Of a stretch of 25,646 bases of DNA, positions 1 to 7,747 are shown piece after piece. The stretch spans positions 1 through 25,646 of the forward strand of contig CAKOUR010000017.1 in assembly GCA_934120635.1 (NCBI GenBank), written 5' to 3'. A model generated the notes under the pieces. The model ran no database searches. It was not told the origin of the DNA and worked only from the letters and a program-made list of their open reading frames with translations. The stretch's first letter is position 1. Every line of letters begins with the position of its first letter. The stretch is from an uncultured Bacilli bacterium (GTDB taxonomy: Bacteria > Bacillota_I > Bacilli_A > RF39 > UBA660). Both the position numbers and the translations under genes were made by a program.

Positions 1-158
1 CCTGATTCACAATAAAAATAAGAATCTCCTATGCTAAAAGTAACATCAGTATTTTTACTTCTCCATGCATAATTAGCATAAGTAAAAAAAGTGACTGTAA
101 TAGAGAATAATAATAATCCAATAATAGTACCCAATAATTTTTTATTCTTTTCTTTCAT
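1..158 (-). CDS. N-terminal part of a membrane-anchored exported protein, cut by the window edge
   Basis: The first 52 codons are visible; the rest lies beyond the left edge. The ATG at 158-156 is preceded by a GGGAG ribosome binding site. The product starts with a short Lys-rich segment (MKEKNKK), then one hydrophobic helix at about residues 8-27, then a polar region containing YAWRS and FSIGDSYFYCESG. This is the layout of a signal anchor or uncleaved signal peptide followed by an extracellular domain. I do not recognise the family. The cysteine near residue 50 lies outside the helix, so it is not a lipobox. An extended -10 promoter lies at 207-215. That it is a real gene is well supported; its function is unknown. 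Confidence 0.7.
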   Translation of the reverse strand, partial: MKEKNKKLLGTIIGLLLFSITVTFFTYANYAWRSKNTDVTFSIGDSYFYCES

Positions 159-206
159 TTTATACACTCCCTACATTACTTTTTTAAATACTATATGTTT
201 ACTAAA

Positions 207-215
207 ATTATACCA
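207..215 (-). promoter_or_regulatory. Extended -10 promoter for the left-edge gene
   Basis: On the minus strand this reads TGGTATAAT, an extended -10 element, preceded by a T-rich tract instead of a clear -35 box. It lies about 50 bases upstream of the start codon at 158. An almost identical block occurs at 7456 in front of yvcK. Confidence 0.5.
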
Positions 216-216
216 A

Positions 217-250
217 AAAAAAGAAAAAAAAAGTCCTAATTTTACTTAGA
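217..250 (-). terminator. Possible weak terminator after the HPt gene
   Basis: On the minus strand a short TCTAA/TTAGG stem (250-246 with 239-235) lies just after the HPt stop codon and is followed by a long U-rich tract (232-215). The stem is only five pairs, one of them G-U, so this is tentative. The same T-rich tract runs into the next promoter. Confidence 0.35.
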
Positions 251-251
251 G

Positions 252-611
252 TTAATCACTTAAATATTGCTTTACTGTTTTGATTATCAAAGAAGCTTCT
301 TTCATTAATTCTTCATAATGACTTTTTACGTACTTGATATCATTATCTTGACTTTTTAATTGGTGATTTAAAGATAATTCGGCTAATTTAGTAAAACCTA
401 AATAATTTGCATCTCCCTTCATTGCATGGACGTCGATAGCATAACTTTCCATATTTCCCTCTTCTAATGATTTTTGTATTCTTTCCATTCTATCTTTTGA
501 CTCATCAAGAAAGTCTTGTAATGTTTCGTCATACATTTCAATATCACCAAGAAGTTCTATTCCTTTATCTACATCAATATTTGCTTTTTTTAAAATTTCT
601 ATATTTCTCAT
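252..611 (-). CDS. Stand-alone HPt (histidine phosphotransfer) protein
   Basis: This 119-residue protein is made of one HPt four-helix domain. The phosphorylatable histidine is His62 in HAMKGDANYLGF, which matches the HPt signature HxxKGxxxxxG. Proteins of this kind carry phosphate between the receiver domain of a hybrid kinase and a final response regulator. Nothing else is fused: no kinase, receiver or DNA-binding part. A GGGAG ribosome binding site precedes the ATG at 611, and a promoter lies at 633-660. It sits just downstream of the hybrid kinase/M23 unit but is separated from it by a strong terminator, so it is probably transcribed on its own. The obvious partner is the hybrid kinase at 1915-3705; that pairing is inferred from proximity. 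Confidence 0.85.
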   Translation of the reverse strand: MRNIEILKKANIDVDKGIELLGDIEMYDETLQDFLDESKDRMERIQKSLEEGNMESYAIDVHAMKGDANYLGFTKLAELSLNHQLKSQDNDIKYVKSHYEELMKEASLIIKTVKQYLSD

Positions 612-632
612 ATTCTCCCTACTTTCAATTTT

Positions 633-660
633 ATTATAAAATATTTTTTTTATATGTAAA
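633..660 (-). promoter_or_regulatory. Sigma-A-like promoter of the HPt gene
   Basis: On the minus strand TTTACA (660-655) and TATAAT (638-633) are separated by 16 bases, about 20 bases upstream of the start codon at 611. The -35 box directly follows the terminator of the M23 gene. Confidence 0.55.
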
Positions 661-698
661 GAAAAATTAGTAAAGTTTACAGTTTACTTTACTAATTT
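661..698 (-). terminator. Rho-independent terminator of the hybrid kinase-M23 unit
   Basis: A perfect 13-base-pair stem (664-676 with 686-698, core ATTAGTAAAGT) encloses a 9-base loop and, on the minus strand, runs into a U-rich tail. It starts about 10 bases after the M23 stop codon at 709-711. Confidence 0.8.
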
Positions 699-708
699 AT
701 TAACTTTC

Positions 709-1869
709 TTACTTTCCATAGTAACTTGCTTTTTCACCTTTCATTGCTGGGAAAAATCTTACAGGATTGAATGTGCTACCTGCTTGAGAAGACCTTCCAA
801 TTGTACTTGCGCCTGTTGCCATAGCAAAGTGTAAGTGTGGTCCTTCTGTACATCTATCTCCCCATTTAGCAATTTCTTTTGGGCCTCCACCACTTGTTCC
901 AATTGGTTGTCCTGCTGTAACATTTTGATTTACATTTACATACCCATCAATCATATGCATATAAAGCGATACATAACTACTTCCATTATAATTGTGTTGA
1001 ATTTGAATGACTAATCCACCACAACTACTACTATATCTTGCTAAAACTTTACCATTGGCTACTGCCCTTACTGTTGTTCCTTCGCCAACTCCTAAATCTA
1101 CAGCATAATGTCTTACTGATCCTCTGGACTCTGCATAACTTGAAGTTTGTGTAAATCTAGCAAGTGGATACACCCATCCATCTACAGCAGATATTCCATT
1201 ACAAGTATTAATATCTTGATCCATCTTACAAATTGATTTTAAAGAATTGATTTGTTTTTTCTTTTGGGCAATTTGATCAGATACTTTCATTCCGTCATCT
1301 TGATCATCTTTATATTGTGCTTGAACGATTAAGTATTTTGCTTGTAAATCATTTTTCTTTTTGGCCAAATCATTTTGTTTGATTGCTAATGTTTCTTTTT
1401 TAGAATTTAGACTTTTAATTAAATTATTTAATTCATCTACTAAACCTTGATTATAATCTGTCATTTGAGTAACAACAGAATATCGATAAATAAAGTCTGT
1501 ATAATCATTTGCCTCAAAGACATAATCTAACATACTATTACCCTTACTACTTGTTAATTGTAAATAAAGTAACATTTGATTAGTTTCTTCTTTTTTGGCA
1601 GCAATATCTTTTTCACTTTTTACAATATCACTTTCTGCTTGAACAATATCTTGTTGTGCTCGTCTAATTTCTGTTTCTGTACTAGCAATGCTTGCTTTTA
1701 CATTATTCATTTCTGCCTGAGACATATTAGCCTTTTTCTGAGCAGCTGCATAACTTTTTTCTAATGCTGATAAATCATTATATAAATCTCTTAATGTTGT
1801 TGCTTTTACTCCATTACAAAGAATAAAAAAACTGATTAACGATAATAAAAAAACTTTGTATTTTTTCAT
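709..1869 (-). CDS. Secreted coiled-coil M23 (LytM-type) metallopeptidase, EnvC/PcsB-like layout
   Basis: This 386-residue exported protein probably acts on peptidoglycan or activates a hydrolase at the septum. A signal peptide covers residues 1-23 (cleavage near VKA-TT). An Ala/Lys/Glu-rich coiled coil spans about 30-215, and a C-terminal M23 domain covers about 230-385. Zinc ligands are visible: His254 and Asp258 in HYAVDLG, and His345/His347 in GPHLHF, with a further His305 in YMHM. These are the residues of an active enzyme, unlike degenerate EnvC. A longer frame begins at a TTG at 1914, but the ATG at 1869 has an AGGTGG site just upstream and begins a proper signal peptide, so it was chosen. 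The gene follows the hybrid kinase by 45 bases and is probably cotranscribed, which hints at envelope-linked signalling. Coiled-coil M23 proteins often work with FtsEX; none is seen here. Confidence 0.85.
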   Translation of the reverse strand: MKKYKVFLLSLISFFILCNGVKATTLRDLYNDLSALEKSYAAAQKKANMSQAEMNNVKASIASTETEIRRAQQDIVQAESDIVKSEKDIAAKKEETNQMLLYLQLTSSKGNSMLDYVFEANDYTDFIYRYSVVTQMTDYNQGLVDELNNLIKSLNSKKETLAIKQNDLAKKKNDLQAKYLIVQAQYKDDQDDGMKVSDQIAQKKKQINSLKSICKMDQDINTCNGISAVDGWVYPLARFTQTSSYAESRGSVRHYAVDLGVGEGTTVRAVANGKVLARYSSSCGGLVIQIQHNYNGSSYVSLYMHMIDGYVNVNQNVTAGQPIGTSGGGPKEIAKWGDRCTEGPHLHFAMATGASTIGRSSQAGSTFNPVRFFPAMKGEKASYYGK

Positions 1870-1914
1870 CTTACCACCTATTATCATTATAAAAGAAAAA
1901 AGAAATTTAGTCAA

Positions 1915-3705
1915 TTATTTCGACAAATTTCCTTTTAAATACTTTTTCATTATACTATCCAATTCATAGCGATTAATTGGTTTAGACAAATAATCATCAA
2001 AACCGTTTTCTAAGTATTTTTCTTTCTGTCCAGAAGTAGCGTTTGCTGTTACTGCTACGATTGGAATGTAGTATCCATCTATTCTTTCTATTTTTTTGAT
2101 TAATGTCATGGTCTCTGTTCCACTTAATCCTGGCATTAAATCATCCATTAAAATTAAATCAAAATCATGATTTTTTTCCAAAATATCTAGACATTCTTGA
2201 CCACTTCCTGCTTCAGTTATATTAACATTATATGGATTAAGTAATCTTGCAGCTACTTTTAAGTTTAATTTATTATCATCTACAATTAAAATATTTTTCC
2301 CTGTTGCTTTAAATGGTCTTAAAACTTTTTCTCTTTTAGAAGAATTTCCTTGTTTTTCACTAATAATTTTTTGATCTAAAGTTACTATAAAACAAGTTTC
2401 TGTTTCTTTATTATTATATAATTCTAAACTTCCACCCATTTTTTCTACTAAATATTTGGTTACAGATAGATTTAAATTACTTTTAGATGATTTTTTTTCT
2501 TGATTAAAAATATTTTCTATTTCTTCATCTTTAAATATTTTTCCTGTATTAGATACTTCAATCTTTAAACGACAAATATTTTCTGATTTAATTCTATTTA
2601 CTTTTAATGTAATTTGTCCTTTTTCCGTAGATTTAATAGCATTCTTTAATAAGTTTAAAATTATTTGGCTAATTCTTTCAGAATCTCCCCATAATACTTC
2701 TGGGATATCTTTTTCAATTTCTATTTTTAATTCTACTTCTTTTTCTCTTAATTTTGATTTTGTTATTTCAATAATACTATCTAGAGCATCGTAAACGTTA
2801 TAATTTTCTGGAATAATTTCCAACTCCCCTGATTCAATAATAGACAAGTCAATCATTCCGTTAATTACATCAATTAAATCCCTAGAGGCTATTCTAATGT
2901 CTGCAACATCTTTCTTTATTTCTTCCATATCCTCTATTTCCATAATAATCTGACTAAAGCCATCTATAGTGTTAATTGGAGTCCTTATTTCATGAGAAAT
3001 ATTCTTTAAGAAAGAAACTTTATCAATATTTTGCTCTTTATTATAATCATTTTCAATACGTAAGTTTTCTAATTCTGATACCCCCATATTTTCTAATGTT
3101 GAATATAAATAAAATGCAATAATAATATTCCCAATAGTAAGAAAAAGCATATTATTTAAGTAATATTGTAATACTAATGTAATACCTTCAATTATTATAA
3201 TCATCCAAAAATGAAATATAGTTTTTCGGTTTAATACCTTTGATATTTTAAGTAAAGAAAATATTGTTAATATAAAATAGATAGTTAAAAAAATAAAGAT
3301 AATAGGCCTTATTGGATTTATTAAAAAAGATGGTATTGCAAAAGTTATTATTATATTTAATAAAAATAAAATAAAGTAAATAAATTTTAAATATGAATAT
3401 TTTTTTTCTGATAAACTGGATTGAGTACAATATTTTTCATTTATTGATCTTGCTATAATATAAAATAATACTGTCAAACTACTTCCTAAGGCTAATGATA
3501 GGTATATTTTTTGATAAATAATAGTATTTGGTGTTATGGAGGAAGCAATTAGATTAATGATATCTGCTAATGTTAAAAGATAGGTAACTATTAATAAATA
3601 TTGGTAAGAATTTAATTTAGATTGACTTTTTTTATTTCCTAGCCAATAAAATACTATTAATAAAAATATTATAATAAGTCCTAATATTTGAATTTGATTT
3701 CCCAT
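1915..3705 (-). CDS. Membrane-bound hybrid histidine kinase with C-terminal receiver domain
   Basis: This 596-residue sensor has about six or seven hydrophobic helices in residues 5-205 and no large extracellular loop, so it may sense within the membrane. The HisKA helix carries the phospho-acceptor His238 (SHEIRTP). An HATPase region spans about 335-445 with an N-box (NLLKNAIK, 351-358). A receiver domain spans about 470-590 with acidic pair Asp476/Asp477, acceptor Asp521 (LMDDLMP) and Lys575 (KPI). The ATP-lid glycine motifs are degenerate: the usual DTGxGI region reads SNTGKIF and the GxGLGL region reads SNLNLSV, so kinase activity may be weak or absent. A hybrid kinase needs an HPt protein to pass phosphate on, and one is encoded at 252-611. 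ATG at 3705 with an AGGAG site; promoter at 3732-3760. Confidence 0.9.
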   Translation of the reverse strand: MGNQIQILGLIIIFLLIVFYWLGNKKSQSKLNSYQYLLIVTYLLTLADIINLIASSITPNTIIYQKIYLSLALGSSLTVLFYIIARSINEKYCTQSSLSEKKYSYLKFIYFILFLLNIIITFAIPSFLINPIRPIIFIFLTIYFILTIFSLLKISKVLNRKTIFHFWMIIIIEGITLVLQYYLNNMLFLTIGNIIIAFYLYSTLENMGVSELENLRIENDYNKEQNIDKVSFLKNISHEIRTPINTIDGFSQIIMEIEDMEEIKKDVADIRIASRDLIDVINGMIDLSIIESGELEIIPENYNVYDALDSIIEITKSKLREKEVELKIEIEKDIPEVLWGDSERISQIILNLLKNAIKSTEKGQITLKVNRIKSENICRLKIEVSNTGKIFKDEEIENIFNQEKKSSKSNLNLSVTKYLVEKMGGSLELYNNKETETCFIVTLDQKIISEKQGNSSKREKVLRPFKATGKNILIVDDNKLNLKVAARLLNPYNVNITEAGSGQECLDILEKNHDFDLILMDDLMPGLSGTETMTLIKKIERIDGYYIPIVAVTANATSGQKEKYLENGFDDYLSKPINRYELDSIMKKYLKGNLSK

Positions 3706-3731
3706 TTTTACACGCTCCTTATTTTAGTAAT

Positions 3732-3760
3732 ATTATATCAAAAAATTTTTTTATTGTATA
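3732..3760 (-). promoter_or_regulatory. Extended -10 promoter of the hybrid kinase gene
   Basis: On the minus strand TATACA (3760-3755) and TGATATAAT (3740-3732) give a 17-base spacer that is a run of A followed by a run of T. The -35 box overlaps the end of the upstream M50 gene (stop 3751-3753). Confidence 0.5.
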
Positions 3761-4548
3761 GAGCGTTTATTTTTATTTTTAAAATACTTCATTAAAACTG
3801 TATTTTCTTGTTGATATTTTTGCTGATAATAAATTAGATGACTTTTATTTTTATACATTTTATTTATATTTTTAATTATTTTTAATTTTGGGTAATTTAG
3901 ATGATATAAATATCTTTCTAGTAGGAATTTTTGATATAAATATTTTCTTTTTTTATAAAAAAGATATAAATAATAAAGAAGAATTACTATAATCATTAAA
4001 TTAGAATAATTATATTGATAAATATGTATTTTAAATAAAAAGAAAATATTTATAATAGATAATATAATAGTTAAAATATTTGCTGTTTTATAAGGAAATA
4101 TAATACTTAATAGTATATTTAAGATCTTTCCTCCATCTAATGGATAGATAGGTAATAGATTAAAAAAAATTATCTGACTATTATATAGTGTAAATAAATT
4201 TATAGTATAAGTTCTAATGAAGTATTTTTGATGTAAAAAACAAACAAATAAATAATAAATAAATTGAAAAATAATGCCTGAAGAGGCAATGAATATTTCC
4301 TGATGAATATCTCTATTAAGAAAAGATTCTAAAACTGTTTTTCCACCATAAGGATAAATTACTATTTTATTTATTCTTGCCCGACAAAGTTTAGCAGCAA
4401 TAAAGTGACCAAATTCATGAAATATGATTAATGAGGTAAAAACAATTAAATTTAAATAATATCCTGTTAAGACAAAACCTAGTGCTATAATGTAAAAACT
4501 TGGGTGAATTTGGATTATGCAACTGTTTTGATTTGGCCTTTCTCGCAT
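3751..4548 (-). CDS. M50-family intramembrane metalloprotease, SpoIVFB-like
   Basis: A 265-residue polytopic membrane protein. The HExxH zinc motif is HEFGH, near residue 44 in a membrane helix, and the second conserved site is NLLPIYPLDGGK (about 130-142), whose Asp is the third zinc ligand. This matches the site-2 protease group containing SpoIVFB. These enzymes cut substrates within or near the membrane, often to release a transcription factor. No CBS or PDZ domain is seen; the C-terminus is a basic tail rich in Lys, Tyr and Asn. A TTG at 4560 is in frame, but the ATG at 4548 has a GGGGG site six bases upstream and was chosen. It overlaps the upstream activase gene by 34 bases, suggesting translational coupling. 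The substrate is unknown; a sporulation role cannot be assumed, since SpoIVFA is not seen. Confidence 0.82.
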   Translation of the reverse strand: MRERPNQNSCIIQIHPSFYIIALGFVLTGYYLNLIVFTSLIIFHEFGHFIAAKLCRARINKIVIYPYGGKTVLESFLNRDIHQEIFIASSGIIFQFIYYLFVCFLHQKYFIRTYTINLFTLYNSQIIFFNLLPIYPLDGGKILNILLSIIFPYKTANILTIILSIINIFFLFKIHIYQYNYSNLMIIVILLYYLYLFYKKRKYLYQKFLLERYLYHLNYPKLKIIKNINKMYKNKSHLIYYQQKYQQENTVLMKYFKNKNKRSIQ

Positions 4549-5471
4549 CGATTCCCCCAAGCATCTATAATTTTATCATTTCTTTTTACATAGATTATCT
4601 CGCAGTGATTTGCACAGCCATGACAATTTCTTCCTTTTGTTTCAAAAGTAACTTCTTCAATATCAAAAGAAAATGGTGTTTCTTTTCCTGATTTTTTTGC
4701 TAGAATTGCTACTCCTAAAGCTCCCATTAAATGAGAGTTTTTATCTACTAATATTTTTTGTCCCGTTAGTTCTTCAAATGCTTTTAAAACTCCAATGTTC
4801 TTACTAACACCTCCTTGAAAGACAATTGGGCCAATGATTTTCTTTCCCTTACCAACATTATTTAGATAATTATCAGCAACACTTTTACATAGTCCGGCTA
4901 CCAAATCTTCTTTTTTACAACCAATTTGTGCTTTATGTACTAAATCTGATTCGGCAAATACTGTACATCTAGCGGCTATTAAAGTAGGATTTTTACTTGT
5001 TAAGGCAATTTTACCAAACTCTTTTACATCTATTCCCAATCTTCTTGACTGAGAGCTTAAAAAAGAACCTGTTCCTGCAGCACATAGTGTATTCATTGCA
5101 TAATCTACAACAATTCCATTTCTTAAAATAATAATTTTAGAATCTTGACCACCTATTTCAAAAATAGTTCTAACATCTGGATAAATTGATGTTGTTCCTA
5201 TCGCATGTGCTGTAATTTCATTTTTTACGACGCTTGCTCCTAATATTGCACCAATTAGTTTTCTAGCTGATCCTGTTGTTCCAACAGATACTACTTGGTA
5301 TTTTTTTAGGTTTATTTTTTCCTTTAAAATACTGATTAATCTTTTTACTGCTTGAATAGGATTTCCTTCTGTAAGTAAATACTCACTTGCTAATATTTGA
5401 TTTTCTTGATTAATAATTACTCCTTTTGTAGAAATGGATCCAATATCTATTCCCATGTAAGCTTTCTCCAT
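4515..5471 (-). CDS. BadF/BadG/HgdC-type ATPase (2-hydroxyacyl-CoA dehydratase activase-like)
   Basis: This 318-residue protein has the ASKHA ATPase fold: GIDIGSISTKG (7-17), IGGQD (106-110) and a C-terminal VFQGGVSKN block (217-225). Cys130 (LCAAGTG) and Cys169 (ARCTVFAE) match the two cysteines that, one pair from each subunit of the dimer, bind the [4Fe-4S] cluster in HgdC-type activases. Those enzymes use ATP to inject an electron into a dehydratase partner. No dehydratase gene is in this window. Unusually, the tail (about 280-310) has four more cysteines (C283, C286, C290, C309), a likely second metal or Fe-S site that is absent from minimal HgdC. A linker of this kind is found in the large fused activase/dehydratase-like proteins of Firmicutes, so this may be a stand-alone version. 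AGGAGG site before the ATG. Confidence 0.85.
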   Translation of the reverse strand: MEKAYMGIDIGSISTKGVIINQENQILASEYLLTEGNPIQAVKRLISILKEKINLKKYQVVSVGTTGSARKLIGAILGASVVKNEITAHAIGTTSIYPDVRTIFEIGGQDSKIIILRNGIVVDYAMNTLCAAGTGSFLSSQSRRLGIDVKEFGKIALTSKNPTLIAARCTVFAESDLVHKAQIGCKKEDLVAGLCKSVADNYLNNVGKGKKIIGPIVFQGGVSKNIGVLKAFEELTGQKILVDKNSHLMGALGVAILAKKSGKETPFSFDIEEVTFETKGRNCHGCANHCEIIYVKRNDKIIDAWGNRCEKGQIKTVA

Positions 5472-5536
5472 AGTATTCCTCCTCTATTTAAAAATATGTT
5501 AATTAGTGATGGGAATATACGAAAAAGAAGAAAAAA

Positions 5537-6481
5537 TTAATCTACATTTTTTTCTTCTTGATTATCTTCAATTCTTTTTATCATTTCTTTTATTTTTCTA
5601 AAGCGATGATTTAATCCTGATTTTGATATGTTGTATCCAAGTTCATTACTCATTATTTCACTTAATTCTTGTAAAGAACTTTCAGGGTATTTTTGTCTAT
5701 ATTCTACTACTTCTTTTAATTTTTCATCTAAGACATCTAATAAATCATACTCTCTTAATTTTTCAATATCTTTTAGTTGTTTGGCTGCTGTTAAAAATAT
5801 TTTATCCATATTTGCCTGTTCACAGTTATTTAAACGATTGGTCATGTTTTTATGATCTCTATAAATTCTAATATCTTCAAAATACATTACTGCTTGATAA
5901 GCATTAATAATTCTTAGAAAGTCAGAGATTTTTTCTGCTTCTTTAATATAAACCATATAATTTTTTTCTCTATTAATCATTTTGCTATTTAATCTAAACT
6001 TATTTAGTAATTCTACTAAAAATAGTGCATAGTCTTTATCATCTACGATAAATTCAAGATGGTATCTTGAGGTTTTTGGATCATTGATACTTCCTGTTGA
6101 GATAAATAATCCTCTTAAATATGCTCTTAAACATTCCTCATCATTGATTAAATAATTTTTAGGTTTATTTTGATAAACACCATCAATAATAATTGATAAA
6201 TCTTTTAAAATTAATTCTTTTTTTTGTTTTATTTTTAAGATATAGCTTAGATTATTGTTAAAGTTATATCTTTTTCGAACAGTAATTATGGGAGTAACAT
6301 CATATATACTTTTGATTAATTTGAATATTCTTCTTGCTACGGCATTATTTTCTACTGTAATGATAATTTCTTCTTTTATTGTGGCATTATTTCTAATAAT
6401 ACAAGATAACTCTGCTAAATACTCTAGAACATTTCCTTCTAATCTTGTTACTTCTTCTTTGATATTTGCTGTAAATGACAT
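5537..6481 (-). CDS. whiA: WhiA family DNA-binding protein
   Basis: This 314-residue protein is full length for WhiA. It begins with the family-typical MSFTANIKEEVTR. An N-terminal homing-endonuclease-like domain covers about 1-200, with LRGLFISTGSINDP (122-135) replacing the LAGLIDADG catalytic motif, so it is not expected to cut DNA. It has the conserved NRLNNCEQAN segment (215-224) and a C-terminal helix-turn-helix at about 250-305. WhiA controls sporulation-septation genes in Streptomyces and affects division and chromosome segregation in Bacillus. The ATG shares one base with the yvcK stop codon (TAATG), so the two are translationally coupled. The yvcK-whiA pair is widely conserved in Gram-positive bacteria. 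Confidence 0.95.
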   Translation of the reverse strand: MSFTANIKEEVTRLEGNVLEYLAELSCIIRNNATIKEEIIITVENNAVARRIFKLIKSIYDVTPIITVRKRYNFNNNLSYILKIKQKKELILKDLSIIIDGVYQNKPKNYLINDEECLRAYLRGLFISTGSINDPKTSRYHLEFIVDDKDYALFLVELLNKFRLNSKMINREKNYMVYIKEAEKISDFLRIINAYQAVMYFEDIRIYRDHKNMTNRLNNCEQANMDKIFLTAAKQLKDIEKLREYDLLDVLDEKLKEVVEYRQKYPESSLQELSEIMSNELGYNISKSGLNHRFRKIKEMIKRIEDNQEEKNVD

Positions 6482-7431
6482 TATTTTTCTCCATCTTCAA
6501 TTAGATACCCATAAATATCAAGAGCTAATTTATCTGGTTGGTATCGAATAACATTATCTACAACAGCAACATAATCTTTATCAATTAATTTTAAATTTTT
6601 TAAATTTTCTTTATCTAATAAAACTGGACTTTTTTGTTCTTTTTTCCAATATTTTTTAATCATTTCTTCTGGTATTGGACCATTGTTAGCAATTACAATA
6701 GAAATTTTTTTCTTCCCTAAATAGCTATTTAGTACATTTACATGGTCACTTGCTTTAAAATCATCTGTTTCTCCTGGTTGTGTCATCATATTACAAATAT
6801 ACATAATTTTTGCTTTACTATTATCTATTGTTTGAATTAATTCTTTATTTAATAGACCTGGAATGATACTGGTATATAAACTTCCCATACTAAGTAAAAT
6901 TAAATCTGCTTCTTTTATTGCTTTTATGACACTTGGATTTACTTTTATTTCATGCTCATAATAAACGCTTTCTACTGCTTGCTCACTTTGCGTGATGTTA
7001 TGTTCTCCAACAACAGTACTTCCATCTTTCATTTTACCGATTAATACTGGACTATCTAAAGTAAATGGTAAAACTTTGCCCTTTAATTTTAAAACTTTAC
7101 CTATAGTTTCTATTCCTTCTTGCATATTTCCTGTAATATTTGCTAGGGCCGTTAGGAGAAGATTTCCTACAGCATGACCATTTAAATCACTGGTTGTATT
7201 AAATCTATAATTCAATAATTCTTCAAATAATGGTTCTGTTTCTGATAAAGATACAATTACTTGACGAATATCTCCTACGGCGAAGGTATCAAATTCTTTT
7301 CTTAATCTTCCCGTACTTCTTCCATCATCACATACTGATACAACCGCACTAATTTCAATGGGAAATAGTTTTAATCCTTTTAGAAGAGTTGACTGTCCTG
7401 TTCCTCCACCAATTACTACAACTTTCTTCAT
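6481..7431 (-). CDS. yvcK: YvcK/CofD-like gluconeogenesis and cell-shape factor
   Basis: This 316-residue protein belongs to the UPF0052/CofD-like family. It has the N-terminal Rossmann motif VVIGGGTGQS (5-14), the CDDGRSTGRLRKEF block (34-47) and GHAVGNLLLTAL (85-96). YvcK proteins bind UDP-sugars and are needed for growth on gluconeogenic carbon sources and for normal cell shape. It overlaps whiA by one base. The usual upstream partner rapZ/yvcJ is not here; a small DUF1292-like gene precedes instead, with a 64-base gap that holds a candidate promoter at 7456-7484. A GAGGT ribosome binding site precedes the ATG. Confidence 0.93.
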   Translation of the reverse strand: MKKVVVIGGGTGQSTLLKGLKLFPIEISAVVSVCDDGRSTGRLRKEFDTFAVGDIRQVIVSLSETEPLFEELLNYRFNTTSDLNGHAVGNLLLTALANITGNMQEGIETIGKVLKLKGKVLPFTLDSPVLIGKMKDGSTVVGEHNITQSEQAVESVYYEHEIKVNPSVIKAIKEADLILLSMGSLYTSIIPGLLNKELIQTIDNSKAKIMYICNMMTQPGETDDFKASDHVNVLNSYLGKKKISIVIANNGPIPEEMIKKYWKKEQKSPVLLDKENLKNLKLIDKDYVAVVDNVIRYQPDKLALDIYGYLIEDGEK

Positions 7432-7455
7432 TTTTCTACCTCACATTCTTAGTAG

Positions 7456-7484
7456 ATTATATCAAAAAAAAGAAATAATATCCA
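7456..7484 (-). promoter_or_regulatory. Candidate extended -10 promoter for yvcK-whiA
   Basis: On the minus strand TGGATA (7484-7479) and TGATATAAT (7464-7456) give a 17-base, T-rich spacer. The -10 box is about 25 bases upstream of the yvcK start. It would allow yvcK-whiA transcription independent of the coiled-coil genes upstream. The -10 block is nearly identical to the one at 207. Confidence 0.45.
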
Positions 7485-7495
7485 TAGATTTGGTA

Positions 7496-7747
7496 TTATT
7501 TCATAATGTCATTTACAAATAATGGTAAGATTGTTTTTAAATTTGTTTCTCCTACTACTTCATTTAACAATGACTTTCCATTTTCTTCAGTTAATTCCAT
7601 AATTTTATAATTATCTTTAATATCTTTTTCACTTTCATCTAATTCTGCTATGTAATAATATTCTTTTTGATGATTAGTAACATGCGAAATTACTAAATAT
7701 CTCTCATTATTTCCAAGTGTAATAATTTTATTTATATCTATTTTCAT
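7496..7747 (-). CDS. Small DUF1292-like protein
   Basis: An 83-residue soluble acidic protein with no Cys and no membrane segment. The pattern of beta strands (ITLGNNERYLVISHV, EYYYIAEL, YKIMEL) followed by a C-terminal helix recalls the YrzB/DUF1292 family, small proteins of unknown function common in Firmicutes. The family match is by eye and moderate. Its ATG shares one base with the stop codon of the coiled-coil gene upstream (TAATG), so the two are translationally coupled and their products probably made in linked amounts. yvcK follows after 64 bases. Confidence 0.7.
   Translation of the reverse strand: MKIDINKIITLGNNERYLVISHVTNHQKEYYYIAELDESEKDIKDNYKIMELTEENGKSLLNEVVGETNLKTILPLFVNDIMK

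Noticed and set aside
1870..1914. TTG-initiated 15-residue N-terminal extension of the M23 peptidase
   Set aside because: It would place a hydrophobic stretch before the signal peptide, and the internal ATG at 1869 has a clear AGGTGG site.
3751..4548. Reading the M50 protease as proof of endospore formation
   Set aside because: SpoIVFB-like sequence alone is not enough; SpoIVFA and other sporulation genes are not in the window, and M50 proteins occur in non-sporulating bacteria.
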